Source: Ligustrum vulgare (Eukaryota > Streptophyta > Magnoliopsida > Lamiales > Oleaceae). From it: a stretch of 64,000 nt of DNA. Position 1 is the first letter of the stretch; the number at the start of each line of letters is the position of its first letter. Location: assembly GCA_963555705.1 (NCBI GenBank), contig OY743174.1, positions 55,822,234-55,886,233 on the forward strand, in the 5' to 3' direction. Made by a program: the position numbers and the translations under genes. Positions 22,140 through 34,036 of this stretch are shown piece by piece. The notes beneath the pieces are model-generated. The model did not search any database, had not been told where the DNA came from, and saw only the letters and a program-made list of their open reading frames with translations.

Positions 22140-23460
22140 GTTGCTGAGTCATGTTTAATGGTTGATTCTACTTTATCCTGAGTTGTAGATTTTGGAGCCA
22201 CCAATCATATATGCATTGATATGTAGGTTTTATAGGAGACCAAAAAACTCAATAGATGTGATTTTCATATCACGGTCAGCATTGGAGATGTGATTTCAGC
22301 ATTACCAGTAGGAAAAGTTAATTTCAATTTTAGTAGTGGTAGGACTTTAATTTTGCAAGACTGTTATTATGTCCCGCATATGAAGTGGAACTTGATTTCT
22401 GTTTCTAGGCTTTATGACCAAGGATATTACATTGACCCCACTCATATGAGAATTTATATTCATCGTAAGAATGCTCTTATTTGTGCTGGATATTTGTCCA
22501 ATCGTCTTTACATTCTTAAAACTAATACTCAAGAAAATTATATATCTGATCCAAAAAATAAGTTATCTCCAACTAATGAGACATGATTCAAATGTTGGTT
22601 AAGGATGGACCACTAAATGGTTTAGAGGTCAATTCCTTACCAACATGTGAATCATGTTTGGAAGGTAAAATGACTAAGAGATCCTTTCTGAAAAAAACTT
22701 AGAGCCAAAGAGGTCTTAGAATTAGTACACTTAGATGTATATGGTCCTATGACTACGCCTACTAAAAAAACCATGAGTATTTTGTGACATTCAACAAATG
22801 ATTACTCAAGATATAGCTATTTTTACCTAATGACATGAAAATCTAAAATGTTTGACAAGTTCAAAGAGTTTCGGACTGAAGTTGAGAAACATCTAGGTAA
22901 AAGTATTAAAATACTTCAATCAGATCGAGGCGGTGAATACTTGTCAGGCGAATTCATTAAGTACCTTTTGGATGGGATTTTAACTCAATTGAGGCCGCTG
23001 GGACGCCCAAATTGAATGACATTTCAGAAAGGAGAACAAGATATTTTTGTTAAACATGGTACGATCAATGATGATTCTATTCTCTACACTACCTACTTCT
23101 TTATGGGGATATGCGCTTCACACAACTGCATATGTTCTGAACTTAGTTCCATTAAATTTGGTTTGTAAGACTCCGCTAGAGTTGTGGAATGGTTGTAAGC
23201 CCAACTTACACCGTATATGCATTTGGGGATGTCCAGCACATGTGTTGAATGGAAAGGCTGAGAAGTTGGATTCTAGGATAGAAAAATGTCTATTCATAAG
23301 TTATCCCAAAGGAACAAGAGAATATTACTTCTACAGTCCTCAGAACAAGAAAGTTTTTGTTTCAACAAATGCAACTTTATTGGAGGAAAAATACATAGAA
23401 GAAAAGGAATCCCAATCCAAAATTGATTTGGAAGAGATGGAGTTTCCAGCTCGATGATAG
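22140..23460 (+). pseudogene. copia-1 protease and integrase remnant
   Basis: The protease motif reads VDFGATNHIC, with Phe where DSG is expected. Then come the gag-pre-integrase block (22,290-22,586: YYVPHMKWNLISVSRLYDQG), TCESCLEGKMTKRSF, integrase HLDVYGP and LQSDRGGEYLSGEF, and the integrase C-terminal block (23,047-23,457: WGYALHTTAYVLNLVP, FISYPKGTREYYFYSP). Several stops interrupt the frame. Confidence 0.8.
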
Positions 23461-23699
23461 CTTTCATAGGGTGCAAGATTTGAGTGGGAGTAGTGGAGAT
23501 CCACTTTTGCCCTTGGATCTTGCACATGATATGAGTGATGGGAATAATGATCTCGTGGACGACACTGGAATTGATCAACAAATCACGCAGTCCAGTTAAG
23601 AATTCCAAGAACCTCAACTTCTGAAAAGAAGTTAGAGGACCATCAGAAAACCCGCGAGGTACTTGCTATTAGGAGAGTCCTATTAAACGATCTCCTTCA

Positions 23700-23933
23700 G
23701 AGTAAGAAGATAATCCGACTTCTTATTAGGATACGATAGAGGATGTGGATGCAAATTTTTGGATGAGTGCCATGAAATTCGTGATGGATTCCAATTATTT
23801 AAATCAAGTATGGGAACTTGTAGAAGCACCTGAAGGGATCAAACCCATAGGGTGTAAGTGGTTCTACAAGAGAAAGAGAGGAGTGGATGGAAATGTTGAA
23901 ACCTTCAAAGCTAAATTGGTGGCCAAAGGGTAT
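23700..23933 (+). pseudogene. copia-1 RT, N-terminal piece
   Basis: Contains the classic copia RT start (WELVEAPEGIKPIGCKWFYKRKR ... LVAKGY). The reading is cut at GGTAT by the inserted LTR element and resumes at 26,950. Confidence 0.8.
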
Positions 23934-24740
23934 TGATGTGATTCGGACCCTCGACAATCGGAGTCATAGCAGGCTTGACGGGAAAATTTAAATATTCAAG
24001 CCAAAACAAGAATTCAGCAGGTTCGACGAGCTTTGAAGATCAAATCGTGTCGAAAAGAACCGAAAATCACGGCCGTGGATGGATTGGTCACGACCGTAAC
24101 TTTTGAAGATCGGGGCCATAACCTACTCTCTGTCTAATTCATAAACTGGAAAAAAAGGACTTACGGCCGTAACAAAAATATTCACGGCCGTAACATAATT
24201 CAAATACACAATTCACGGCCGTAAATGAAGACCCTCACGGCCGTATGACAGCTCCTGAACGTGCGCCGCTGATAGAGTTTAAGGATTTTCGCATTATTTT
24301 ATTTCCTTATCAGTTTTAGCTATTTTAGGTTAGTTAGAATTCTATTTTGAGTAAATTAGCGATTAGTGTTTTATTTTGCTTATTTATACGCCTTTTTGAT
24401 TCATTGTAAATTAAGACTTTGATGATTAAATAAAACAGAGATTGAATGTTTTTCAATTGTTTAATGTGTGGATTCACATTACAAACCCAAAATTATCAAG
24501 ATTGATTATCTTGTGGCGTTCATCCCGAATTTATCAAATATTCGCGAGAATATTTGTGGCGTTCAAATCAGAGACTTATCAAGGAGATTGGGCAAATCCT
24601 TGTGGTGTTTCGAAAGTCGTGGTTCTTTATTCCGCATCGTCGAGCCATCGCGTCGTGAATATCGGGTCATGATTCATCCGTCCAACCACAACCTGAGTTC
24701 GGAACTTTCCGGCGTTTCTTCCGCGCTTCGAACCTCATCA
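23934..24740 (+). repeat. 5' LTR of the non-autonomous element
   Basis: 807 bp, TGATG...CATCA. Carries seven ACGGCCGT-type palindromes (24,069-24,244), then a TATA-like TATTTATACG at 24,381. Confidence 0.92.
24069..24244. promoter_or_regulatory. Array of paired ACGGCCGT palindromes in U3
   Basis: Sites start at 24,069, 24,090, 24,112 (decayed here, intact in the other LTR), 24,163, 24,184, 24,215 and 24,237. Partners are 21-22 bp apart. The array ends ~137 bp upstream of the TATA-like box. Function as a protein-binding enhancer is inferred. Confidence 0.55.
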
Positions 24741-25154
24741 TTTGGTATCAGAGCTGGACTCTGAATTCAGGTTTTTCTATCCAGTTTGATTTTTATGTTT
24801 ATCATCGAGTCCCATAAAAATCATCCATATCTTGTTGTTGAGTCTTTCTTTTCTTGTTCTTCGTGCCAGTAAATGTTTTCTTTGTTTGATCCATATAAAA
24901 ATTCAACAAAATTCAAAAGTGTTTGTTTTACTTAATTCTTATCCGAATTAAGTTCCGTTTGTTTTGTCGTGTTCGTTGTCGAATTTTCGGATTTATTAAA
25001 AAAAAAATATTTATTTTTTTTATTATTTTATTTATTCCGAAAATTCATCCTAAAATTCAAAAAAAAAAAGAGTCCATTCAAGAACCAATTTCTTGAATTT
25101 CTTGATCCTTTGTTTTCATTATTCTTTTTGTGTCCTTCCACAAAAAATTTCACA

Positions 25155-26150
25155 ATGTCAAATTCCCATGAAAACGCCAAAGATCGTATGTGGAGATTTT
25201 TGAATGAAGCTTTGGTTAGGTTGGATAAATTAGATGAAAGGGAAGGGAAATTGAAAAAGGGGTGATCTCAAGCAAATCGTAGTGATTATAGGCGTGATCC
25301 TAAACCTAGGGATGGAATCGGGGTTAAGAGAGGAGCTGAGATTGATCCAAAAGCAATTTTGAAAATTCAAAAAGAAATTTATGAGGAAAGATTGAGGTGT
25401 GAACGGGAGGCAGAAAGAAAATATTTGGCTAAATTGCGAAAAAAGGAGGAGAAACGAAAGGCGGTGATTAAATGGTTAGAGGAGAGTGAAATACATGTTA
25501 TGGTTGAGCCTCGGGATATGAATGTTGAAAAGAAGGAGGGAGGCTTGAAACATGAATTAGAAGTAGTTGAAGAGACCTCGAACTTTGTGGTAGGAGTTGA
25601 AAACGTGGAGTTATGTGAACAAACTCCAAAATATGATGAGGAATTAGAAGTTGGGGTAGAAGTTCAAATTTTGAGCTTTGAACTGGTAGATCCACATTTG
25701 AATACCGTTGGGGGAGTGCATGAAATTAGTGATAAAAATCTGGAGGTCGGAGATGTGGTTGAGTTTGAAGATAAAAAAACCGAACAAGAAATTGCAAAGG
25801 AGGAAAGAGGCGAAGAGAAGAGCCTCGTGGTTCAAGAAGTGGAGTTGGTGGTTGTTTGTCATGAATACAAGGATCCATACCTTGTACCTCATGAAGCTAA
25901 CATGTCCCTCCCCATTTTTTTTAAATCTTTTTTGCAGGTTAATTATGACTGGAAGCTTCAACCACACTACGAATGGCAAAGGAAGTTCAAGCTCCATCTC
26001 TTCCGTGTTAGCAAATCAAATGATTCCAATTTATTGAACTCATGGCATGGAAGCAGAAATTTTCCGTTTGATCCAAGGGGTGAAGTGGAACACCAGGAAC
26101 AAAGCTATGATTCGGGACGAATCATCTTAAAGAAGGAGGGTATGATGTGA
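25155..26150 (+). CDS. Unidentified charged ORF of the non-autonomous LTR element, one internal stop
   Basis: A 331-codon frame starts MSNSHENAKDRMW and ends IILKKEGMM just inside the 3' LTR. It is interrupted only by a TGA at 25,263-25,265; the frame is the same on both sides. The protein is very rich in Glu and Lys, with a predicted coiled coil around residues 70-115 (EERLRCEREAERKYLAKLRK), a long acidic middle, and a less charged tail (LPIFFKSFLQVNYDWKLQPH). I see no zinc knuckle, protease, RT or integrase motif and do not recognise the family. It could be a diverged gag or an accessory ORF. The single stop suggests recent loss of function or readthrough. Confidence 0.55.
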
Positions 26151-26949
26151 TCCGGACCCTCGACAATCGGAGTCATAGCAGGCTTGACGGGAAAATTTAA
26201 ATATTCAAGCCAAAACAAGAATTCAGCAGGTTCGACGAGCTTTGAAGATCAAATCGTGTCGAAAAGAACCGAAAATCACGACCGTGGATGGATTGGTCAC
26301 GACCGTAACTTTTGAAGATCACGGCCGTAACCTACTCTCTGTCTAATTCATAAACTGGAAAAAAAGGACTTACGGCCGTAACAAAAATATTCACGGCCGT
26401 AACATAATTCAAATACACAATTCACGGCCGTAAATGAAGACCCTCACGGCCGTAAGACAGCTCCTGAACGTGCGCCGCTGATAGAGTTTAAGGATTTTCG
26501 CATTATTTTATTTCCTTATCAGTTTTAGCTATTTTAGGTTAGTTAGAATTCTATTTTGAGTAAATTAGAGATTAGGGTTTTATTTTGCTTATTTATACGC
26601 CTTTTTGATTCATTGTAAATTAAGACTTTGATGATTAAATAAAACAGAGATTGAATGTTTTTCAATTGTTTAATGTGTGGATTCACATTACAAACCCAAA
26701 CTTATCAAGATTGATTATCTTGTGGCGTTCATCCCGAATTTATCAAATATTCGCGAGAATATTTGTGGCGTTCAAATCAGAGACTTATTAAGGAGATTGG
26801 GCAAATCCTTGTGGTGTTTCGAAAGTCGTGGTTCTTTATTCCGCATCGTCGAGCCATCGCGTCGTGAATATCGGGTCATGATTCATCCGTCCAACCACAA
26901 CCTGAGTTCGGAACTTTCCGGCGTTTCTTCCGCGTTTCAAACCTCATCA
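26143..26949 (+). repeat. 3' LTR of the non-autonomous element
   Basis: 807 bp, collinear with the 5' LTR at an offset of 2,209 bp. Its palindrome array is at 26,278-26,453. Several differences from the 5' copy fall in the palindromes and are C/T or G/A changes. Confidence 0.92.
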
Positions 26950-27194
26950 GGTATACTAAAGAGAAATCATCGATTACGATGAGACCTTCTCTCCAGTTGC
27001 TATGCTTAAATCCATTCGGATTCTCTTATCCATTTTGCTCATATAAATTATGAGATATGGCAAATGAATGTCAAGAAAAAATTCTTAAATGGACATCTTG
27101 ACGAAAGCATCTATATGATGCAATTAGAGGGATTTGTCACTAAGGCAACAAAGGCAAAATTTGCAAACTGCAGAGATCCATATATGGACTAGAG
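26950..27194 (+). pseudogene. copia-1 RT, middle piece
   Basis: Continues the RT broken at 23,933 (TACTAAAGAG..., a degraded SPVAMLKSIRILLS-like block, then HLDESIYMMQLEGFVTK). It contains frameshifts and ends at the hAT target site GACTAGAG. Confidence 0.7.
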
Positions 27195-28170
27195 TAGGGG
27201 TGGACGTGGTTCGGTTTGGTTTTGGTTCCAGAAGAACCAAACCATAAATCGATGGTTTTTTACTAATGGAACCAATTGGTTTTTTTAAAGATATGGAACC
27301 AAACCGCTCAGTTCTGGTGTGGTCTGGTTTGGTTCTTGGACCATTACTTGAATTTTAAATAATAAATGCAAATTAAAACATGCTTATATCCGCTTCTTCA
27401 TTAGAATCCATCTACATCATTACTAAATAGAAAATGAAATTTTTAGTTAATAAAACAAAAATTTAGAAAAAGTAATATGTTATTCTAAGTCAAAGAAGAA
27501 GAAACTCGCCTGAAGGAAGCTCGCGACCTGTTGAAACTTAGAGAATCGAACATAAAGGCCGTTTAGACTTATAGTTATAGGTTATGATGAAGTTCTGAGT
27601 CTCATTTTACCGTGGTACCGTGTGAGTTAGGGATGGAATTTGTAATTTGAGTTTGGGTTAACTCTTGAGAATTGACGAATTAGACCGATGTTTATATATA
27701 CATGAATTTTGAAAAATAAACATCAATACCGTCGATAGTGACTAAGGAATGCAATGATTGTCGTGTTATATGAGTGCAAGTAAAGCAGTGTGAATGCGTG
27801 TCTATAATTGAAAAGAAGAAAAATGAATTAGAATTAGAATTTAGATTTATGATTTAAAATCTTTGTCTAATAGGAAATGAGATAAAATGTATGGTAAATT
27901 ACATTTCTGTACATTTCACATTTATAATTTCAAAGTGGATTTTTTAGTGAGATGAATATCCACTAATTTGTCAAAATATATATATATATAAAAATTGAGT
28001 TTGGTTCTTGGTTCTGGTTCTGGAAAGAGAACCAGAACCAGAACCGAAACCAAATGGTTCTTGATTCTAAGAACCAAACCATTTTTTTTTATGTAGAACC
28101 GAATCAAACCGCTTGGTTTGGTTTGGTTCTGGTTTGGTCTGGTCTGGTTTGATTATTTTCTCCACCCCTA
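27195..28170. mobile_element. 976-bp non-autonomous hAT element
   Basis: Perfect 10-bp terminal inverted repeats TAGGGGTGGA / TCCACCCCTA and a perfect 8-bp target duplication GACTAGAG (27,187-27,194 and 28,171-28,178). Subterminal regions are rich in GGTTCGGTTTGGTT-like repeats in both orientations. No transposase ORF. It is inserted in the RT of copia-1. Confidence 0.9.
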
Positions 28171-28610
28171 GACTAGAGTAGGCGAATAGGCCCTAGAATA
28201 AAAGATTCGACGAGGTGATTAAAACATACGATTTTAATCAGAGCTTCGACGAACCTTGCATCTATAAAAGAAGTAGGACAACAAGATAGTTTTTCTAGTA
28301 CTCTATGTGGATGACATATTACTCATTGGAAATGATGTAGAAATGATGTCTGTTGTAAAGGCGTGGTTGGCCCAACAGTTCAGTATGTAGGATTTGGATG
28401 AGGCTAGCTATATTCTAGGCATCCAGATCATTTGTGATTGGAAGAATAAGCGAATAACCTTATCATAAGCTTCACGCATTAATGAAATCCTGGTTATATT
28501 TGCTATGCAGAATTCCAAGAAATGGTTTTTACCATTCAGGCATGAAATTTACCTATCAAAGGCGCGGTGTCCTAAAATCCATGATGAGGTAGAGTGTATG
28601 AGTAGGATAG
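28171..28610 (+). pseudogene. copia-1 RT, C-terminal piece
   Basis: Contains the catalytic box LYVDDILLIGND (about 28,298-28,333), then ILGIQI and NEILVIFAMQNSKK. Stops are present. Ends at GATAG, the target of the next insertion. Confidence 0.8.
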
Positions 28611-29376
28611 TGATGTGAACCCCTTTGGTGTTTGAAAAAAAAATTCTCACAACAATTCATAATCATTCCAAGAAAGCTAAAATGGTAAAATAATTTGATG
28701 AATCTTGACCCAAGTTTAATCTAGCCAAAACTTCATGGTATAAACCCTAACCCAATGGATAGAAATTAAACAAATTCCAAGATCGATAATAAATCTTCTC
28801 ATTGTCCCCAAAACTTCAAGAATAGTGATTCTTAACCCAATGGAGACAAATAAGTAAATTTCAAGATTTCTTCCAACGACACAAGAATAAAAATACCCTA
28901 ATGTAGTTATGAACATTACCTCAAAGAGGTTTGATGAAAGGAGGAATTTAACCTTACAATATCTCCACACATGAAGAGCTTCACAATGAACTAAGTTATC
29001 TAGGGTTTGAGAGAAATGTGTATTTATAGTACAAGAAAAGAGGAATAAAAAGGACCGGATTTAAGTTCAAAATTTGCGGAACTTTGCCTTCGGTTCAAGG
29101 GCGCGGCTGCTTAGGATTGTTACCCTTGGTCGCGCAGGCTTCCATTTCACGGTTCTGTTAATATGACTGATAGCGCGTGACCGCGCCTTATTTCTACCGC
29201 GCAGCCGCGTGGGGTAAAATCTAGTGCTCGTGATTTTGTACCCCAACTTGATTCTTGACTCCTCTTTTGACTTAATCACTTTGTTTAGCCTTGAATCTTA
29301 AACCTCCTTGGTATTGAATATCGTCATGGGTCCCACCAACACGTGCATTGAAATCCGACCTTCTTGGATCTCATCA
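28611..29376 (-). repeat. gypsy-2 3' LTR
   Basis: On the minus strand it begins TGATGAGATCC and ends ...GTTCACATCA. CpG-rich inverted motifs at 29,098-29,213 lie about 70 bp upstream (minus-strand sense) of CTATAAATA at 29,021-29,029. Confidence 0.88.
29098..29213. promoter_or_regulatory. CpG-rich inverted motifs in gypsy-2 U3
   Basis: GGCGCGGCTGC and GTCGCGCAGG form one group; GCGCGTGACCGCGC and CCGCGCAGCCGCG form a second pair about 25 bp apart. The other LTR repeats the arrangement at 33,334-33,447 with substitutions. A binding role is inferred. Confidence 0.4.
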
Positions 29377-29452
29377 TTCCCTCCCCCTTGAAAAGGATTC
29401 GACCTCGAATCTTGTTTGAATGCATTGTCGTGAGATTCCTTGACCTTTGACC

Positions 29453-29719
29453 TTATAATGTGGACCACGAGTTCGTCAATGAAGTTGGACTTTCTCGATT
29501 CTCATCATCACCTCCATCTCGAGAAATATTTGACCATGAATCAACACCTACAATAAAAAGGGAAAAATCAGGCATACTAAATGTAATTGAAATTTTATAC
29601 TTACGGGGTAAGATCGATTTGTAGGCGTTATCTTTGGTCTTGCCAAGATCTCGAAATGGATAAACACCACCGAGTAGCAATTTGGATTTCCTTTGATTGG
29701 GAATCCGTTCTCTCCTCAA
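29453..29719 (-). pseudogene. gypsy-2 integrase C-terminal remnant
   Basis: Matches the end of the integrase ORF of the neighbouring gypsy element (RIPNQRKSKLLLGG, PRKYKISITFSMPDFS) with substitutions. It ends before the LTR, unlike gypsy-1. Confidence 0.7.
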
Positions 29720-30213
29720 AAGGAATCATATCCAACCACCCGAATCAAACGTAACACGTCTCCAGCCATTGTTGGTGTTGGAATTGTAGTACTCATCCTT
29801 CTTCTCAGATCGGGGGCGCAACGCCCTCGATCTATTCTCAAACTTTAAATAGGTAGGATGGAGTGCTGCTTCGTTGACCACTCATAATGTGACTTAACCC
29901 TTTTCAAAATTTCCTCCCCACCCAAGTTACCTCTTTCATCAATAAACAAACGAATCAAATCCAAAAGAGTTAACGGGTTAAAGTCATAAACAACCTCAAG
30001 CGGAGCAAATTTGCTAATAGAATGAACAATGTTATTGCAAGAAAATTTAACAAAAGGTAGACCTTATCCCCAACTTATTAGGTCACCTTTATGCAAATGC
30101 ACTATTTCCCAAAAGAAAATATTTGCTATGTTGATAGTATTGTTGGTTTTATGACATGTAATCTAATGTGACATTCTATAAATCCTACCACCAATCACAA
30201 AAATAGTAACATT

Positions 30214-30510
30214 TTATTTCTTTGATTTAAGTAAACCCATTATAAAATTCATAGAATTATTAACCCAAGGTTTACTAGAAGCGTGCAAATATGAGTATGA
30301 GCTTTGAGGAAAAACCTCATATTTGGCCCCATTGTAAGTGATGTGTTTACTACAAATATAAACACTTGCAACATCAACTTTCATTTTAGGCCAACGTGAA
30401 TGTTCACTTAATATCATTAAAGTCTCCTTAATCCAAAAATGCCCCATCAAGCACCCAACATGTGCCTCTCTTACTTGCAACTCCCGCATAGGACATTTAG
30501 GAACAAACAA
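30214..30510 (-). pseudogene. gypsy-2 integrase zinc-finger and core remnant
   Basis: Contains REAHVGCLMGHFWIKETLMIL and KPWVNNSMNFIMGLLKSKK, aligned with the integrase N-terminal and first-Asp regions of gypsy-1. The catalytic Asp (D in ISMDFVLG) is Asn here, so it is inactive. Confidence 0.7.
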
Positions 30511-30844
30511 CCTAATTTTACAAAATAAATAATCATCATGCTTATCGAATTCAACAAAATTTCACTCACCACATGAGTCATAAATGTTAAACAATTTCGG
30601 ATTATTAGCTTGCAAGTCCATAATAAATTCAAAACAAAAAGATTTGACCTTTAGGGAAGTTAGAAGCAAAGTTTCTTTTTCATCAAAATGTTCAGTAAAA
30701 ACTACCCCATGGACTCTCTAACTAGCAATTTTCTCATATGACAATTAGGCACATAAAGCTTGTTGTCACCAAATAAGAATTCACCACGCCCATAAAATTT
30801 ACCATATGAAACATTTTCACAAGTCAAAAATACACTTGTCAAGT

Positions 30845-31198
30845 CTACGTCAATCTTATACAATCTTCTAATATATTAAAACACAATAACCTTACATTCA
30901 AAGAAGTGTTAGGAGCATACCTCCTAGATATTGCATCGATTATCACATTTTCTTTCCCTCGATTGTACTTGTTGTTGTAGAAAAATGTTTCCATGAATTT
31001 CTTCCACACGACATGCTTTTGGAGTTCATTGTTGCTTTGATAAGTCGGTCTTACAATTTCCTGCAATAAAGAAGTAACCAAACTAAGAAGGACATTGTTA
31101 GAATAATCAAGTGCAAAGAACATTTTTGTGTGATCTCTTCTCTCAAGTTCTTTTGTGGCACTCGTATCTCTCTCTCTTTTCTGAGGTGGAAACCTCAA
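30845..31198 (-). pseudogene. gypsy-2 RNase H tail
   Basis: Contains NVIIDAISRRYAPNTSLN, equivalent to [11 protein letters not shown] at the end of the RNase H domain in gypsy-1. The preceding RT is absent. Confidence 0.65.
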
Positions 31199-31356
31199 CT
31201 CTCGATTTTTCTCTTACCTCTCCTTTTTCTGGAGTCGTGACTCCAACCTTCATTTCCTCTCAATTTTTCTACGGTCGTGGCCCCAACTCTCACACTCTCA
31301 TTTTTCTTCACACTTTTTTCTTCATCAGTTTTTCTCAATCAAATGTTCTTTTTCTT

Positions 31357-31644
31357 TCATCTTTTCTCTTTCTTCCTCCAACTCCTTTTGAGCTTCATTT
31401 GGTCTTTATGCACTTCCTCCAAACTCAAATGTAGGAACACCACCTTTTTTCCACTCAATTGGAAGCTATACAACTTCTTCCTCTTATCATATTTCACACT
31501 CCTATCACTTTGCCAAGATCTCCCCAAAATTATGTGAGTAGTATTCATGGGAACTACGTCACATAACACTTGGTTACTATAGGTTCCAATTTTGAAGGTA
31601 AGAAGAACTTGTTCACTCACTCTCACTTCCTCATAGTTACCCAA
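31357..31644 (-). pseudogene. gypsy-2 protease C-terminal part
   Basis: VLLTFKIGTYSNQVLCDVVPM, HIILGRSWQSDR and EEVHKDQMKLK parallel the second half of the gypsy-1 protease region. The catalytic Asp segment is not in this frame. Confidence 0.65.
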
Positions 31645-31850
31645 CCTTTGCTATAAGGATTAGGATGCATCATTACTGATAATCTCAATTTTTCGACCCT
31701 ACTAGCACTCATCAAATTAGTGCAACTCTCCCCATCTATAATGAGGCTACATTCCTTATCTCCCACAAGCACCTAGTGTTGAAAGTATTTTCTTCACGCC
31801 CTTCCTTCTCATTAGCATGGGCCAAAGTTGTTGATAGACTATATTAGTTT

Positions 31851-32249
31851 TCAACACTTAACTGAGGATGGAATCTTCATGTTCACACTATCAATATTCC
31901 CAACCAATCCATTCCTACTCCTATCAAACAACTCTCCTCTCTTCCTATTCATATCCCAATTTTGTTCAACAACCCCATCACTATCTAAAACATCTCCAAA
32001 TTTATCCCTCACTCTCCTTCTATTATCCCTTCTTTCTCTATCACTCCTAGTTGATATACTCTCCCCTCTTGTTCCTAACCTTTTCAACATCCCCCCAATC
32101 TCCTCCATTTGTCTAGTGAAAGTGGTTGAAAGAGTTTGAAACATTTCTCGCAAGTTTTGAGGTTGAGCATTGGAATTTTGCCCACTTTGAGTATTAAAAT
32201 TTGACATGTTGTGCAAGTGTGGTAGTGTTCTCACAAGTAATCTTTTCAC
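31851..32249 (-). pseudogene. gypsy-2 gag N-terminal remnant
   Basis: Has the N-terminal layout of gypsy-1 gag: MSNFNTQSG, LREMFQTLSTTFTRQMEEI and an Arg/Asp/Glu-rich stretch. The gag core and zinc knuckle are missing. Confidence 0.6.
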
Positions 32250-32835
32250 TCATGTTTCACTCAATTTAGACTTTTACCCAATAACGAGCTCACTACTCTT
32301 TCCTTTTTCCACTCAAAGTTTCATTTCTCAAGCTCTCAAAGGAATGTGATCAACTAAACCAAGAAGTATAATTCTTGTAAAGCCTAAAGAAATCAAAAAC
32401 AAACAAGAGATATAGGAATAAATGGACATAATAGCAAGTGGAATTTCTTTTGCTTGCTATACTCAAGATGACAAGTGATTTGTGTAGGATGAGATGTTAA
32501 GAAACACAACTTCAACAATGAGAGTGAACAACCACAAGTATTTGACAAACATAGATGTAGAGCAAAAAGGCACAAGTAGTGTAGTTTTCATTGATGCAAT
32601 TTATCGAACACTTTGTATCCAATCTTTAAATGACCTTGAATGTGTATATATTGTAGATAGATGAAAACCCCCAACAACTCAAATGTGACGAGGAATGAAT
32701 GATCAATAACACCCAATGTAGGAAACAACAAATGTACTTCAATATTTTCTTTTCTCCCCCTTTTTTTGATGAAAAACAAGAACAAAAAATATAAAGATAG
32801 TTTTACCATTTTTAAAGTCAAGCCCTGATATCAAA

Positions 32836-33610
32836 TGATGTGAACCCCTTTAGTGTTTGGACCAAAGATTTTCACAACAATTTAGAATCACCTCAAGAAA
32901 GTTAAAATGGTAAAATAGTTTGATGAATCTCGACCTAAGTTTAATCTAGCCAACATTTCAAGGTATAAACCCTAACCCAATGGATAGAAATTAAACAAAT
33001 TCCAAGATCGATAATAAATCTTAACCCAAACTCATTATCCCCAAAATTTCAAGAATAATGATTCTTAACCCAATGGAGACAAATAAGTAAATTTCAAGAT
33101 TTCTTCCAACAACACAAGAATAAAAATACCCTAATGTAATTGAAAACATTACCTTAAAGAGGCTTGATGAAAGGAGGAATTTAACCTCACAATATCTCTA
33201 CACATGAAGAGACTCACTATGAACTAAGTTGTCTTGGGTTTGAGAGAAATGTGTATTTATAGTACAAGAAAAGAGGAAAATAAAAAGGATCGGATTTAAG
33301 TTCAAAACTAGGGGAAATCTGCCTCCTGTTCAAGGGCGCGGCCGCTCAGGTTTATTACCTGTAGCCGCACAGGCTTCCATTTCACGATTCTGTTAATTTG
33401 ACTGATAGCGCGCTACCGCGCCTTGTTTCTACCGTGCGACCACGTGGTGTAAAATCCAACGCTCGTGATTTTGTACTCCAACTTGATTCTTAGCTCCTCT
33501 TTTGACTTAATCACTTTGTTTAGCCTCGAATCTTGAACCTCCTTGGTATCGGATCTCGTCATGGGTCCCATCGACAAGTGCATCGAAGTCTGACTTCCCG
33601 GATCTCATCA
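32836..33610 (-). repeat. gypsy-2 5' LTR
   Basis: 775 bp, collinear with 28,611-29,376. Small indels and many substitutions show an older insertion than the 3.0-kb element. Confidence 0.88.
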
Positions 33611-34036
33611 GATAGCCTACGCATCAGCTATGGGTAGTCTCATGTATGCTATGCTTTGCACTAGATTGAATATTTATTTTTCTATTGGGATAGTGAGTCG
33701 TTTTCAGTCGAACCCTGGACTAGAGCATTGGGTAGCGGTGAAGCATATATTCAAGTAAATTCAGAGAATGATAGACTATATGCTTGTGTATTCAGAGTAG
33801 GATTTGACTCCAGTAGGATATACTGACTTCGATTTTCAATTTGATGTAGATTCTAGGAAGTCCACGTTACGGGCTATTTTCACTTTTGGTGGTGGTGTTG
33901 TCATATGGAGGAATGTGAAGCAGTCATGCATCAATGACTCCACCATGAAAGCAAAATATGTTGCAGTTTGTGAGGCAACAACGGAAGTCGTGTTGCTTAG
34001 AAAATTTAAGGATTTGGAAGTGGTGCCTACAATAGC
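33611..34036 (+). pseudogene. copia-1 RNase H, first piece
   Basis: Resumes copia-1 with YASAMGSLMYAMLCTR and continues TPVGYTDFDFQFDVD, WRNVKQSCINDSTMKAKYVA and VLLRKFKDLEVVP. Cut at ATAGC by gypsy-1 and resumes at 40,940. Confidence 0.85.

Larger units (their letters stand above)
23934..26949 (+). mobile_element. 3,016-bp non-autonomous LTR retrotransposon (TGATG/CATCA family)
   Basis: Two 807-bp LTRs (23,934-24,740 and 26,143-26,949) differ at about a dozen positions, so the insertion is fairly recent. Target duplication GGTAT lies at 23,929-23,933 and 26,950-26,954. LTR ends are TGATG and CATCA. The PBS TGGTATCAGAGC begins 3 nt after the 5' LTR (initiator tRNA-Met type), and a purine tract AAGAAGGAGGG lies at 26,130-26,140. 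The 1.4-kb interior has one long ORF and no protease, RT or integrase, so it must depend on enzymes from elsewhere. LTR motifs link it to the gypsy element at 34,037-40,939. Confidence 0.92.
28611..33610 (-). mobile_element. 5,000-bp degenerate Ty3/gypsy element (gypsy-2), RT deleted
   Basis: LTRs 28,611-29,376 (766 bp) and 32,836-33,610 (775 bp), ends TGATG/CATCA, target duplication GATAG (28,606-28,610 and 33,611-33,615). On the minus strand the order is LTR, degenerate PBS (TGATATCAGGGC), gag, protease, RNase H tail, integrase, integrase C-terminus, purine tract, LTR. Only ~160 bp separate the protease and RNase H fragments, so RT is missing. Fragments resemble the gypsy element at 34,037-40,939, including its repetitive gag-pol linker. 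Confidence 0.85.

Noticed and set aside
24442..24764. ORFs repeated at 24,442-24,764 and 26,677-26,982
   Set aside because: Both copies are LTR sequence of the 3.0-kb element and differ by LTR substitutions, with no sign of coding constraint.
31111..32139. Plus-strand Ser/Leu/Phe-rich ORFs
   Set aside because: Complements of gypsy-2 gag, protease and linker sequences.
28606..34036. Target preference for ATAGC shared by gypsy-1 and gypsy-2
   Set aside because: Both sites contain ATAGC, but two cases are too few and the third family member used GGTAT.
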